A DNA stretch of 64,000 bases from CAWBBA01 sp963741625 (GTDB lineage Bacteria; Desulfobacterota; Desulfomonilia; Desulfomonilales; Desulfomonilaceae): assembly GCA_963741625.1 (NCBI GenBank), contig CAVUIT010000009.1, positions 186,001 through 250,000 of the forward strand, in the 5' to 3' direction. A model generated the notes under the pieces. The model had not been told where the DNA came from, made no database searches, and was given only the letters and a program-made list of their open reading frames with translations. This document shows, piece by piece, positions 1 to 8,047 of this stretch; the stretch's first letter is position 1, and each line of letters starts with the position of its first letter. The position numbers and the translations under genes are program-made.

Positions 1-75
1 GGTTTTGGAGCAAACTCTTACTACCTGGGGTTGGCCGCGATGATTGAGGCTTCCTCGAAGACTGTGAAGAGCTGA
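1..75 (+). CDS. C-terminal end of an unidentified protein (partial)
   Basis: An open frame enters from the left edge and stops at TGA 73-75, giving 24 residues that read like a genuine protein end (GFGANSYYLGLAAMIEAS followed by a basic tail). The family cannot be recognised from so little. It is followed by about 170 bases with nothing recognisable before the trp promoter. Confidence 0.45.
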   Translation, partial: GFGANSYYLGLAAMIEASSKTVKS

Positions 76-243
76 GTCACGGGAGCAATGCTGAGAAAGT
101 CATGCAGGGGCATCTCGCAAACCGCAGGACCGTGCTCCTACTCACTTTGCAACATCTTCGTCTCCGCTCCATGCGTGGCCGTATAGAGAATCGAAATCCA
201 GAGAGCATTCAAGCGCCGCTATTGCCCATTGAAAAAAAGAGTG

Positions 244-272
244 TTGACAACAGAGCCGCAGTCTTATATCGT
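244..272 (+). promoter_or_regulatory. trp operon promoter
   Basis: A perfect -35 box TTGACA lies at 244-249, and 17 bases later TATCGT (267-272) matches four of six -10 positions; TATATC two bases earlier is an alternative -10. Transcription would start near 280, about 15 bases before the leader peptide ATG at 296, as expected for an attenuated trp operon. No TrpR-like operator was recognised, so control may rest mainly on attenuation. Confidence 0.6.
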
Positions 273-295
273 GCTGAGTCACAGGTAGCAAACCC

Positions 296-361
296 ATGAT
301 ATCCATAAGCAACCGAAACTGGTGGTGGTGCTGGAAAATCGAACACGGGAGGTCTGCCTGA
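296..361 (+). CDS. trpL: trp leader peptide (attenuation sensor)
   Basis: A 21-codon frame, ATG 296 to TGA 359-361, encodes MISISNRNWWWCWKIEHGRS plus Ala. Four of its codons are TGG, three of them consecutive (320-328) with a fourth at 332-334, a density not expected by chance just downstream of a promoter and 300 bases upstream of trpE. Known trp leaders work by ribosome stalling at Trp codons when charged tRNA-Trp is scarce. Here a stalled ribosome would cover the region just before the GTCTGC segment at 352-357 and free it to form the antiterminator. The ribosome site is modest (AGGT about 10 bases upstream). Function is inferred from composition and position; the reading frame is directly visible. 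Confidence 0.85.
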   Translation: MISISNRNWWWCWKIEHGRSA

Positions 362-441
362 GCCGCGACATAAAGTCTTGAAAGACTGAAATAAGCATCT
401 GAATGAAAAAAAGGCCATGAGCAGACAGCCCATGGCTTTTT
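352..441 (+). terminator. trp attenuator: competing antiterminator and terminator hairpins
   Basis: The terminator stem pairs GCCATG (414-419) with CATGGC (431-436), followed by five T (437-441); the A run before it can extend the stem. The competing antiterminator pairs GTCTGC (352-357) with GCAGAC (421-426), and GCC (362-364) with GGC (413-415), so it consumes part of the terminator's 5' arm and its loop. A small hairpin AGTCT-TGAA-AGACT (374-387) sits between them. The segment 352-364 overlaps the end of the leader peptide, so a ribosome finishing translation would mask it and allow termination. This is the classical attenuation arrangement; pairing was judged by eye. Confidence 0.75.
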
Positions 442-514
442 CGCGTTCTGGGCATGGAACAATGTGCATTCCAATGAGTAACACAGGGTCGAAGCTGCAC
501 GAGAAGCCGCTAAT

Positions 515-592
515 CCGTCATTCCCGCGAAGGCGGGAATCCAGAAGGGTTACAGGGAGCAAGACTGGATTCCCGCCTTCGCGGGAATGACGG
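515..592. repeat. REP-type long inverted repeat between attenuator and trpE
   Basis: Two perfect 27-base inverted arms (515-541 and 566-592) are separated by 24 bases. Each arm contains its own small palindrome, TTCCCGC-GAAG-GCGGGAA, flanked by GTCA and TCC. This CATTCCCGCGAAGGCGGGAA motif is a widespread REP family in Proteobacteria, often mobilised by RAYT transposases. Its place here is odd: it lies inside the transcribed leader, after the attenuator terminator and only about 70 bases before trpE, so every read-through transcript carries a strong hairpin. Confidence 0.85.
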
Positions 593-664
593 AATTTCCG
601 CATCTCAGAATTCCCTGACGGAATCCGAATTAGAATCACAGTACTTCCCTGGAGGCCGATAAAC

Positions 665-2152
665 ATGATCAATCCTAACTATGAAGACTTCAAGAAACTT
701 TGCCGCCAGGGGAACCTGATCCCTATGGCCACCGAGATGCCAGGAGACCTCGACACCCCTCTTTCGGCCTTGCTGAAGATCGACGACTCCCATAGCTCTT
801 TTCTCCTGGAGAGCGTCGAAGGAGGTGAGCGATGGGCCAGATACTCCTTCCTCGGTTCAGATCCCAGGGCGATCATCAAATCCAGGAATGGAACGGTCGA
901 GATCCATGAAGGCGAAGCTGCGGAAACCATAAGTGGAGTCTCTGATCCGACCCGTCTGGTGAAACAAATCATGGAACGGTTCCGTCCCGCGCGCGTTCCC
1001 GGCCTACCGGAGTTTTTCGGCGGAGCCGTAGGCTTCTTATCATACGATGTTGTGCGGGATTTTGAGCGGATCCCGGATTTGGGTAAGCCCGGCCCGGGAT
1101 TTTATGACGCTTGGTTTATGGTGACCCGCGACCTGGTTGTTTTCGACAATTTCTTACACAAGATCCTCTTAATAACCACTGTCTCGCTGGACGAAACTTC
1201 ATCAATGAAGAGTGCATACGGGGAAGGCTGCGCCAGACTGGAAAACCTGGAACAGTCGCTTCGCTCCCGCTGCGCACAGGCGGCAGTTGGGAAGCCGCAG
1301 ACAGATTCTCCGGAATTCTCTCCAAATATGTCTCAGAGTGCCTTTGAACAGATGGTGCACCAGGCCCAACGGCACATAAAGGCGGGGGATATTATACAGG
1401 TAGTTCTTTCTCAAAGATTCCAGGGGGATGGGCTCGCCGATCCTCTGAGTGTTTATCGCGGCCTGAGAATGATCAACCCTTCACCGTACATGTTTTTCTT
1501 GCGTATGGGGGATGAAGTGCTCGCGGGTGCATCCCCCGAGGTCATGGTACGGATGAGAAGCGGCGAGGCCGTATTGAGACCCATTGCTGGAACGCGGCCG
1601 CGCGGAGAGACACCTTCGCAAGACACGGAGTTGGAACGCGAGCTCCTCGAAGACCCCAAAGAGTCGGCTGAGCACGTAATGCTGGTGGACCTGGCGCGCA
1701 ACGACCTCGGACGCATCGCCGAGCCCGGCAGCGTCAGCGTGGACGCTTTCAAAACGGTCGAGCGATATTCTCACGTCATGCACATGGTGAGCAATGTCCG
1801 AGCCAGGTCGGCAAATGGCCGAGATTCCTTCGATGTGCTCAGAGCCACTTTCCCCGCGGGGACACTTACCGGCGCCCCGAAAATCAGGGCCATGGAGATC
1901 ATCGAAGCCCTGGAACCTGAACGGCGGGGGCCGTACGGAGGCTGTGTAGGCTATTTCTCTTACACAGGAGCCATGGACATGGCGATCACCATACGCACGG
2001 TCATGATGAAAGGATCTCAGACATATTTTCAAGCCGGTGCAGGCATTGTGGCGGATTCCATACCGGAACGCGAATACGAAGAGACCATGAACAAGGCCCA
2101 AGCCATGAGGACAGCCCTGGCTCTGGCTCACAATTTGGAAAGGAGAACCTGA
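665..2152 (+). CDS. trpE: Anthranilate synthase component I
   Basis: Makes anthranilate from chorismate with ammonia delivered by TrpG; first step of tryptophan synthesis, cytoplasmic. The 495-residue length is typical. The N-terminal LLES motif (about residues 46-49) is part of the tryptophan feedback site. The C-terminal chorismate-binding domain carries PIAGTRPRG, DLARNDLGR, TFPAGTLTGAPK and the Mg-binding YEETMNKA region. A GGAGG ribosome site at 651-655 precedes ATG 665. It is the first structural gene after the attenuator, and its stop overlaps the trpG start (TGATG), implying translational coupling. No truncation or frameshift is visible. Confidence 0.97.
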   Translation: MINPNYEDFKKLCRQGNLIPMATEMPGDLDTPLSALLKIDDSHSSFLLESVEGGERWARYSFLGSDPRAIIKSRNGTVEIHEGEAAETISGVSDPTRLVKQIMERFRPARVPGLPEFFGGAVGFLSYDVVRDFERIPDLGKPGPGFYDAWFMVTRDLVVFDNFLHKILLITTVSLDETSSMKSAYGEGCARLENLEQSLRSRCAQAAVGKPQTDSPEFSPNMSQSAFEQMVHQAQRHIKAGDIIQVVLSQRFQGDGLADPLSVYRGLRMINPSPYMFFLRMGDEVLAGASPEVMVRMRSGEAVLRPIAGTRPRGETPSQDTELERELLEDPKESAEHVMLVDLARNDLGRIAEPGSVSVDAFKTVERYSHVMHMVSNVRARSANGRDSFDVLRATFPAGTLTGAPKIRAMEIIEALEPERRGPYGGCVGYFSYTGAMDMAITIRTVMMKGSQTYFQAGAGIVADSIPEREYEETMNKAQAMRTALALAHNLERRT

Positions 2153-2814
2153 TGCTACTCGTCATCGATAACTACGATTCGTTTACCTATAACCTGGTTC
2201 AGTATTTTCAAGAGCTGGGACAAACGGTGCTCGTCCGGCGAAATGACTGTATCACGCTCCAGGAGATTGTCGACCTGAATCCAAGTGCTGTGATCATTTC
2301 CCCAGGTCCGGGAGGTCCGCAGGACGCGGGCATATCCATGCAAGTAATCCGCGATCTAGGAGATAAGATCCCGATCTTCGGAGTCTGCCTGGGTCACCAG
2401 GCCATCGGCGCTGTCTTCGGGGCACAGGTGGTTTCAGCCGATCGACTGATGCACGGTAAGACATCTCGCATTTTTGCCAATGGCAGTGCCCTGTTTTCAG
2501 GCATAAGCAGCCCTTTTGAGGCGTGCCGTTACCATAGCTTAATCGTGGACTGGGAGACTCTGCCTGACTGCTTGCAAATAACAGCTTGGACTGATGACGG
2601 GGAGATCATGGGGATCCGACACAAGGACCGTCCCATTGAGGGGGTCCAATTCCACCCGGAATCGATTCTCACGCCGGCAGGAAAGCACATGCTCGAGAAT
2701 TTCTTGGATATGACAGCAAAATTCCACTCGAATTTGGTCTGTAAGTCAGCTCTCAGTGATGAAGAGGGAGCGAACAAGACTCTCTCGTCCAGCGAAACGG
2801 CCACAAATGGCTGA
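2152..2814 (+). CDS. trpG: Anthranilate synthase component II (glutamine amidotransferase)
   Basis: Class I glutamine amidotransferase that hydrolyses glutamine and passes ammonia to TrpE. Visible motifs are DNYDSFTYNLVQYF at the N-terminus, SPGPGGPQDAG, the nucleophile region FGVCLGHQAIG (Cys about residue 79), MHGK, RYHSL and the catalytic His/Glu in QFHPESILT. The start ATG overlaps the trpE stop by one base. At 220 residues it is longer than the usual 190-195 because of a C-terminal tail after ENFLDM that is Ser/Lys-rich and looks non-catalytic. It is not fused to trpD, which starts 40 bases later. Confidence 0.96.
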   Translation: MLLVIDNYDSFTYNLVQYFQELGQTVLVRRNDCITLQEIVDLNPSAVIISPGPGGPQDAGISMQVIRDLGDKIPIFGVCLGHQAIGAVFGAQVVSADRLMHGKTSRIFANGSALFSGISSPFEACRYHSLIVDWETLPDCLQITAWTDDGEIMGIRHKDRPIEGVQFHPESILTPAGKHMLENFLDMTAKFHSNLVCKSALSDEEGANKTLSSSETATNG

Positions 2815-2854
2815 AATGACCGCTTTCCAGCGGTTTCCTACAGGAGGCAAAAAA

Positions 2855-3874
2855 ATGCTCAAAGAAGCCATCAGAAAAACGACAAACGGGAAAGATTTGA
2901 GCCGGCAGGAAATGGAAGCGGCCATGGATGAAATCATGTCGGGAAGCGCAACTGGAGCGCAGATAGGATGTTTGCTGACCGCCTTGAAAATGAAAGGAGA
3001 AACGGTCGCCGAAATTACCGGGGCTGCAACCGTCATGAGAAGCAAGGCTGTCCCTCTTCCGGTGGAGGAGAATGGAACCCCATTGATTGACACGTGCGGC
3101 ACTGGTGGAGACGGGGCCGGAAGCTTCAATATATCCACTACCGTAGCATTTATCCTTGCCGGAGCAGGGTTGAGGGTTGCCAAGCATGGCAATCGTTCTG
3201 TTTCCAGCTCATGCGGGAGCGCCGATGTTCTCAGGGAGTTGGGCGCGGACTTGGATCAGACCCCAGAGACCGTGGGGCAATGCATTAATGCAACGGGTTT
3301 CGGTTTTCTTTTCGCTCCTGTCTTCCATCGGGCTATGAAACACGCGGCAGGTCCACGTCAGGAGATGGGGATTCGGACGTTGTTCAACCTGCTGGGACCC
3401 CTCACAAACCCCGCGCGCGCGCCGTACCAACTTCTGGGAGTGTACGATCCTGACCTGACCGAACCCATTGCATGGGCATTACACGGTCTTGGCACGCTTT
3501 CGGCCATGGTGGTGCACGGTCTGGACGGGCTTGACGAAATATCTCTTTCCGGACCGACGAAGATTTCCCTTCTAAAGGGTGAAACCGTAGTAACGACGCA
3601 AATCGAACCGTGTGACGTCGGGCTGTCCACATGCGGCCTTGATGAGATCAAGGGCGGGAGCCCCTCGGAGAACGCTCAGCACCTTCTGGACGTGCTAGAC
3701 GGCAAATGCGGCCCCCGCCGGGACGTGGCCCTGATAAACGCGGCTGCAGCGCTGGTGGTGGCTGAAGCCGCGGACGATTTGGAAGCCGGTCTCCATGTTG
3801 CCGCAGAGTCCATAGATTCCGGGAAGGCGCGCCAAAAACTGGATGAGTTCCTGCAATTCAGAGCAGCACAATGA
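2855..3874 (+). CDS. trpD: Anthranilate phosphoribosyltransferase
   Basis: Transfers phosphoribose from PRPP to anthranilate. ATG 2855 is chosen because AGGAGG stands seven bases upstream and gives 339 residues, the normal family length; an in-frame start at 2756 would overlap trpG by about 60 bases. Motifs: GTGGDGAGSFNISTT (PRPP-binding loop, about residues 79-93), KHGNRSVSSSCGSADVLRELG, and GIRTLFNLLGPLTNP. The stop overlaps the trpC start (ATGA). Nothing unusual is seen. Confidence 0.96.
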   Translation: MLKEAIRKTTNGKDLSRQEMEAAMDEIMSGSATGAQIGCLLTALKMKGETVAEITGAATVMRSKAVPLPVEENGTPLIDTCGTGGDGAGSFNISTTVAFILAGAGLRVAKHGNRSVSSSCGSADVLRELGADLDQTPETVGQCINATGFGFLFAPVFHRAMKHAAGPRQEMGIRTLFNLLGPLTNPARAPYQLLGVYDPDLTEPIAWALHGLGTLSAMVVHGLDGLDEISLSGPTKISLLKGETVVTTQIEPCDVGLSTCGLDEIKGGSPSENAQHLLDVLDGKCGPRRDVALINAAAALVVAEAADDLEAGLHVAAESIDSGKARQKLDEFLQFRAAQ

Positions 3875-4656
3875 GCACCATACTTGGCAAAATCGCGGAC
3901 CTCCGCCTGGCTCGGCTGGCTGAGGAGATGAAAAGAACGAGCCGGGACGAGCTTGAACAAAGAGCTCACCAGACGAAGCCGCCTGTAGACTTCGCCGGAG
4001 TCTTCGCGGGGCCCCGCATACATGTGATAGCGGAAATCAAGAAAGGCTCGCCTTCTCGAGGAATACTCCGGCCTGATGCAGATCCGGAACAGCTTGCCAG
4101 AGCGTATGCGCAAGGGGGTGCTTCAGCGATCTCAGTTCTTACCGAAGCTGATCATTTTTTTGGCAGCTTAAGTGCGTTGACAATGGTCAAGAGCGCTGTC
4201 TCGTTGCCGGTGCTTCGCAAGGACTTCATACTGGACCCTTACCAGGTAGTGGAGACAAGGGCCTCGGGAGCCGACTCTTTTCTCCTCATCGCCGCTCTGC
4301 TGGACGGGCGGTCCCTGGGTTCCCTGATGAAAGAGGGCCGCAAATGGGGAATGGAGCCACTGGTCGAAGTTCACAATGCCGATGAGGTGGAAATGGCCCT
4401 CAAAGCCGGCGCCAGAATAATCGGGATCAACAACCGCGACCTCAATACCTTCCACGTGGACGTGAACACCTCTCTTAACTTGATTAAGCACATCCCTGGA
4501 GAATGTATTGCCGTTTCCGAAAGTGGTATCAAGACGCGTGGCCAGATCGTCCGACTTGCGGACGCGGGGTTTAGAGGTTTTCTCATTGGAGAGAGCCTCG
4601 TAACATCCGCAGACCCTGCTGCCACGATAAGGGGCTTTTTGCATGACGATTCATGA
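3871..4656 (+). CDS. trpC: Indole-3-glycerol-phosphate synthase
   Basis: Closes the pyrrole ring to give indole-3-glycerol phosphate. A 261-residue TIM barrel with IAEIKKGSPSRG (catalytic Lys), LRKDFI, LVEVHN, IGINNRDL and VSESGI, the phosphate-binding strand ends in the usual order. It starts at ATG 3871, overlapping the trpD stop by four bases, and overlaps trpF by 14 bases at its end. It is monofunctional: trpF is a separate gene. Confidence 0.96.
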   Translation: MSTILGKIADLRLARLAEEMKRTSRDELEQRAHQTKPPVDFAGVFAGPRIHVIAEIKKGSPSRGILRPDADPEQLARAYAQGGASAISVLTEADHFFGSLSALTMVKSAVSLPVLRKDFILDPYQVVETRASGADSFLLIAALLDGRSLGSLMKEGRKWGMEPLVEVHNADEVEMALKAGARIIGINNRDLNTFHVDVNTSLNLIKHIPGECIAVSESGIKTRGQIVRLADAGFRGFLIGESLVTSADPAATIRGFLHDDS

Positions 4657-5311
4657 TCATGCGGTCCGCGTCAAGATATGCGGAATTACGCGCTTGGAGG
4701 ATGCTCACGTTGCAGTAAGCTCAGGGGCTCATGCACTGGGCTTTGTATTTCATCCGGCCAGCCCGCGCTATATTGCTCCCGAAAAGGCCGCGGCAATAAT
4801 CAGCACCTTGCCTCCTTTCACAATGGCCGTCGGGGTGTTTGTAAATCTCCCCGCGCAAGAAGTGGAAAGAATAGCTGATCGATGCGGTCTTCACGCGGTT
4901 CAGCTTCACGGGGAGGAATCGCCTGAGGAATGCGCCGCACACAAGCGGCCGGTGATCAAAGCTGTTCGCTTTGACCCCGCGAAAGGAAACCTTGGATTGT
5001 CGAGATATCCAGTTTCATCCGTTCTCGTCGACACAGGAGTCGTAGGAGCATGGGGAGGCACCGGGGTGCCCGCGGATTGGGAACTGCTCAATCAGTTTTT
5101 GGAATCTGAATCCGAGGCCGTCCGGCGACGACTCGTACTGGCCGGCGGCCTGGCTCCATACAACGTTAGAGAGGCTATCAGCCTAGTCAAACCGTTTGCC
5201 GTCGATGTATCCACAGGAGTCGAAGTCGAGCCGGGAATTAAGGACCATCAGAAGATCAAGGAGTTCATGAATGCGACACGCAACAGGAGAAACCCAGGCC
5301 AAGTGGCCTGA
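4643..5311 (+). CDS. trpF: Phosphoribosylanthranilate isomerase
   Basis: Isomerises phosphoribosylanthranilate to the ribulose derivative by an Amadori rearrangement. The 222-residue barrel begins with VKICGITRLEDA (general-base Cys) and carries LGFVF, VQLHG, VLVDT, LAGGL and VDVSTGVE with the general-acid Asp. It overlaps trpC by 14 bases and trpB by 41 bases, so the operon is tightly packed. The order trpC-trpF separates the two steps here although pathway order is F then C. Confidence 0.95.
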   Translation: MTIHDHAVRVKICGITRLEDAHVAVSSGAHALGFVFHPASPRYIAPEKAAAIISTLPPFTMAVGVFVNLPAQEVERIADRCGLHAVQLHGEESPEECAAHKRPVIKAVRFDPAKGNLGLSRYPVSSVLVDTGVVGAWGGTGVPADWELLNQFLESESEAVRRRLVLAGGLAPYNVREAISLVKPFAVDVSTGVEVEPGIKDHQKIKEFMNATRNRRNPGQVA

Positions 5312-6484
5312 TCCACACGGATACTTTGGGGAATTCGGCGGGCGCTTCGTGCCTGAGACCCTTGTAACCCCTTTGCTGGAACTGGAAGAAGCGTTTTTCG
5401 CAAGCAGACAGTCCATCAAGTTTGCACGAGAGTTGGAGAGCCTGCTGCGAGACTACGCGGGTCGAGAGACGCCCTTGTTTTGTGCGTCGCGGCTCTCCGA
5501 GAAGCTTGGGGGCGGGAAACTCTACCTGAAGAGAGAGGACCTTCTTCACACAGGGGCACACAAGATAAACAACACTTTGGGGCAAGCACTACTTGCCAAA
5601 CACATGGGCAAGCTCAAAGTCATAGCAGAGACAGGCGCGGGACAACATGGCGTGGCAACAGCCGCGGCCGCTGCCCTTTTGGGTTTGGAATGCCGAGTTT
5701 TCATGGGTGAAGAGGACATGCGGCGGCAAGCCCCCAACGTGTTCCGCATGAGGCTCATGGGTACCGAAGTAGTCCCCGTCACAGCGGGCACCGCAACGCT
5801 CAAGGATGCCATGAGCGAAGCCATGAGGTATTGGGCTGCGCACATACATGACACCTTTTACGTTATCGGTTCCGTTGCCGGGCCTCATCCTTACCCTCTC
5901 ATGGTCAGGGAGTTTCAGTCGGTGATCGGCCGGGAAACGCGTCGGCAAATCCTCGAAGCGGAAGATAAACTCCCCAAAAAAGTGATAGCTTGCGTAGGTG
6001 GTGGTAGCAATGCTGCGGGCATTTTTCACGGATTCCTCGAAGACGATAAAGTGGAGCTTATCGGGGTCGAAGCCGGCGGCCACGGGCTTGATTCAGGAAA
6101 ACACGGCGCCACATATGCGCGGGCCGGGAGGGCGTATTTCACGGGTCCCGTTCCTTTGTGCTTCAGGATGACGAAGGCCAAGTAAAGGAGGCCCACTCGA
6201 TCTCCGCGGGATTGGACTACCCTGGTGTAGGGCCTGAGCACGCACTTTTGCACATTACCGCGCGAGTCCGGTATGTTTCGATAACAGATAATGAGGCGCT
6301 TGAGGCTTTCTCCATCCTTTGCCGCACTGAGGGGATAATTCCGGCCCTGGAGTCTTCGCACGCGCTGGCCTGGGCCATGAGAGAGCTTCCCGGTCTCGGC
6401 AAAGACGACATCTGTATTGTCAATCTCTCCGGCCGGGGCGACAAGGACATGCCGATAATCGAAAACGCGCTAACGGGGAGCTGA
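5271..6484 (+). CDS. trpB: Tryptophan synthase beta chain, interrupted by a one-base frameshift
   Basis: Joins indole and serine to tryptophan using PLP. Starts at ATG 5271 behind AAGGAG, inside the end of trpF. The first frame carries GYFGEFGGRFVPETL, the PLP lysine in GAHKINNTLGQ and the phosphate loop GGGSNAAGIFHGF. Near 6119-6123 the frame slips: in that frame translation ends at 6185, but the neighbouring frame continues with GVFHGSRSFVLQDDEGQ and EAHSISAGLDYPGVGPEHA to TGA 6484. One extra G in the GGG at 6121-6123 restores a normal 404-residue protein. As written the product lacks about 100 C-terminal residues. Sequence error in a G run is likelier than inactivation, because the downstream frame shows no decay. 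Confidence 0.93.
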
Positions 6485-6487
6485 AAC

Positions 6488-7274
6488 ATGGAACGAATTT
6501 CACAAAAGTTTAAATCATTGCACGACAAGGGCGACACGGCATTTATCCCTTTTTCAGTGGCGGGGTTCCCTAACCCATGAGAAGTCGTTGGAGATTTTCT
6601 TGAAACTTGCTGAAGGGGACGTGCTGGAATTCGGCTTCCCGTTTTCAGATCCCGTCGCTGACGGTCCTGTAATACAGAGAGCCTCAACTGAGGCCATCCG
6701 AAACGGAATAACCATGGACAAGGCTCTGGATATGATAGGAGAGATTCGGACACGAAGCCAGGTTCCGATAATCTTCTTCAGCTACTTCAATCCAATTCAT
6801 AGTTATGGAGCCGAAAGATTTGTGGACCGGGCAAAGGAGTGCGGAGTAGACGGTGTGCTGGTAGTCGATCTCCCTCTGGAGGAAACACGCTGGTTGAAGC
6901 CGCTCACGGACAAGGCAAACCTTGCGTGGATCTATTTGGCCACGCCCACCACACCTGATATTCGGATCAAGAAAATGGATCAGGACGGTTCCGGATTTCT
7001 CTACTACGTTTCTGTGGCAGGAGTGACGGGAGCCAGAGGATCTCTGCCGATCGATCTGGAGCAGAAATGTGATCACGTGAGACAGTTGTGCCGTCTTCCA
7101 GTGGGAGTGGGATTCGGGATTTCGAGCCCGAGTCAAGCTTCTCAATTGAGCCCTCACGTGGATGGGGTTGTGGTTGGTAGTGAAATAATTTCCCGTGTCC
7201 AGAGAGGGGACTCAGTTGATGATATCGGGAAATGGGTCAAGGAAATGAAAGCGGCGTTGTCGCGGCCTGCATGA
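6488..7274 (+). CDS. trpA: Tryptophan synthase alpha chain, interrupted by a one-base frameshift
   Basis: Cleaves indole-3-glycerol phosphate to indole for TrpB. ATG 6488 follows GGGGAG four bases past the trpB stop. The first 30 codons read MERISQKFKSLHDKG to FSVAGFPNP and hit TGA 6578-6580. Dropping the T at 6578 gives NPEKSLEIFLKLAEGD and continues through FPFSDPVADGP (catalytic Asp), GVTGARGSLP and GVGFGISSPSQ to TGA 7274, a normal 261-residue alpha chain. The usual ELG before PFSDP is LEFG here, keeping the catalytic Glu. Unlike the trpB slip, this extra base is not in a homopolymer. Two adjacent broken genes could mean real auxotrophy or local sequence error. Confidence 0.93.
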
Positions 7275-7769
7275 AGCCGCCGAACTGGCTGATTGCGCTG
7301 ACGGCAGAACGGACTTTGAGGCGATTCCACCGCTAATGGTGATTACCGGTCCGACGGAGGACAGAATCAGCCGTTAGCCTGTTTACGAAGGAGCTTTCAA
7401 AACAGGTGAATCAGGATGGAGACTGTCTCGTAATTGCGCGGAGTGGACGACGAAGCAATCTCACTGGTGCGGGACCGGCAACTGAACCCGTCTCAAAATA
7501 ATGCTCTCCGGAGAGATTTATGGCGTAGGGGCGTCCCGACGCGGGACTGCGCCCATTCCGGGCGGTTCTGAGCGCCCGTACACCACCCGCGTAGTCTCCA
7601 CCCCGATTTTCTAGTTTTGAGCCCGTTTCTTCAGCGCCGGGTTAGATTGGTGGCATGTTTCCGCACCCCAGGTAGGTTTTGAGACAGTTTCGGGTGCCCG
7701 TCCCCACCGACTTGTTCTCAACTTTGGACACTGCGGCGGGCGATCTCTATGAGTCCCTGTCCGGCCTTA
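7275..7769. other. Non-coding stretch with a possible decayed insertion element
   Basis: No credible gene lies here. At 7419-7429 the sequence GAGACTGTCTC, followed by CGTAAT, is mirrored at 7680-7690 by GAGACAGTTTC, a near-perfect inverted pair about 270 bases apart. Inside it, CCGTCTCAAAAT (about 7488-7499) faces AGTTTTGAGCCCG (about 7612-7624). Such ends resemble IS termini, suggesting a MITE or decayed IS, but no target duplication is evident. No clear terminator for the trp operon was found. Confidence 0.3.
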
Positions 7770-7961
7770 CTATTCGCGAGTGTAAGTGTTGACGTCCGGC
7801 TGCGCCTGCACTACCGCGATGGCCGTATCCGTAACGACAGAGCTGTGGCCGTGCTCACCGCCGGTAAAGACAAATACTCTCAGTAGCGCCACGCTAATGG
7901 CTACGCTTAAAACTATCACCACGACCAACCAAGTAACAATCTTCAACAATCTGAATCGCAT
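7770..7961 (-). CDS. Small single-pass membrane protein
   Basis: A 63-residue protein: a short basic N-terminus, one strong hydrophobic helix (TWLVVVIVLSVAISVALLRVFVF, about residues 11-33), then a short polar tail ending NTYTRE. ATG 7961 is chosen because GGAG lies six to seven bases upstream. It follows the ferric-reductase-like gene by about 85 bases on the same strand and may be its co-transcribed partner. The family is not recognised; topology suggests an inner-membrane anchor with an outward tail. Confidence 0.6.
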   Translation of the reverse strand: MRFRLLKIVTWLVVVIVLSVAISVALLRVFVFTGGEHGHSSVVTDTAIAVVQAQPDVNTYTRE

Positions 7962-8047
7962 GACCAACTCCTGCTGTTTCCGTTCCCCGGGCTTTCATCA
8001 GAGCCGATACGCTTTGTCCGCTCGATGCGCCTGGAGGTAGTCGGACG

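Noticed and set aside
2756..2854. An upstream start for trpD at 2756
   Set aside because: It would overlap trpG by about 60 bases; AGGAGG stands before ATG 2855 and gives the usual length.
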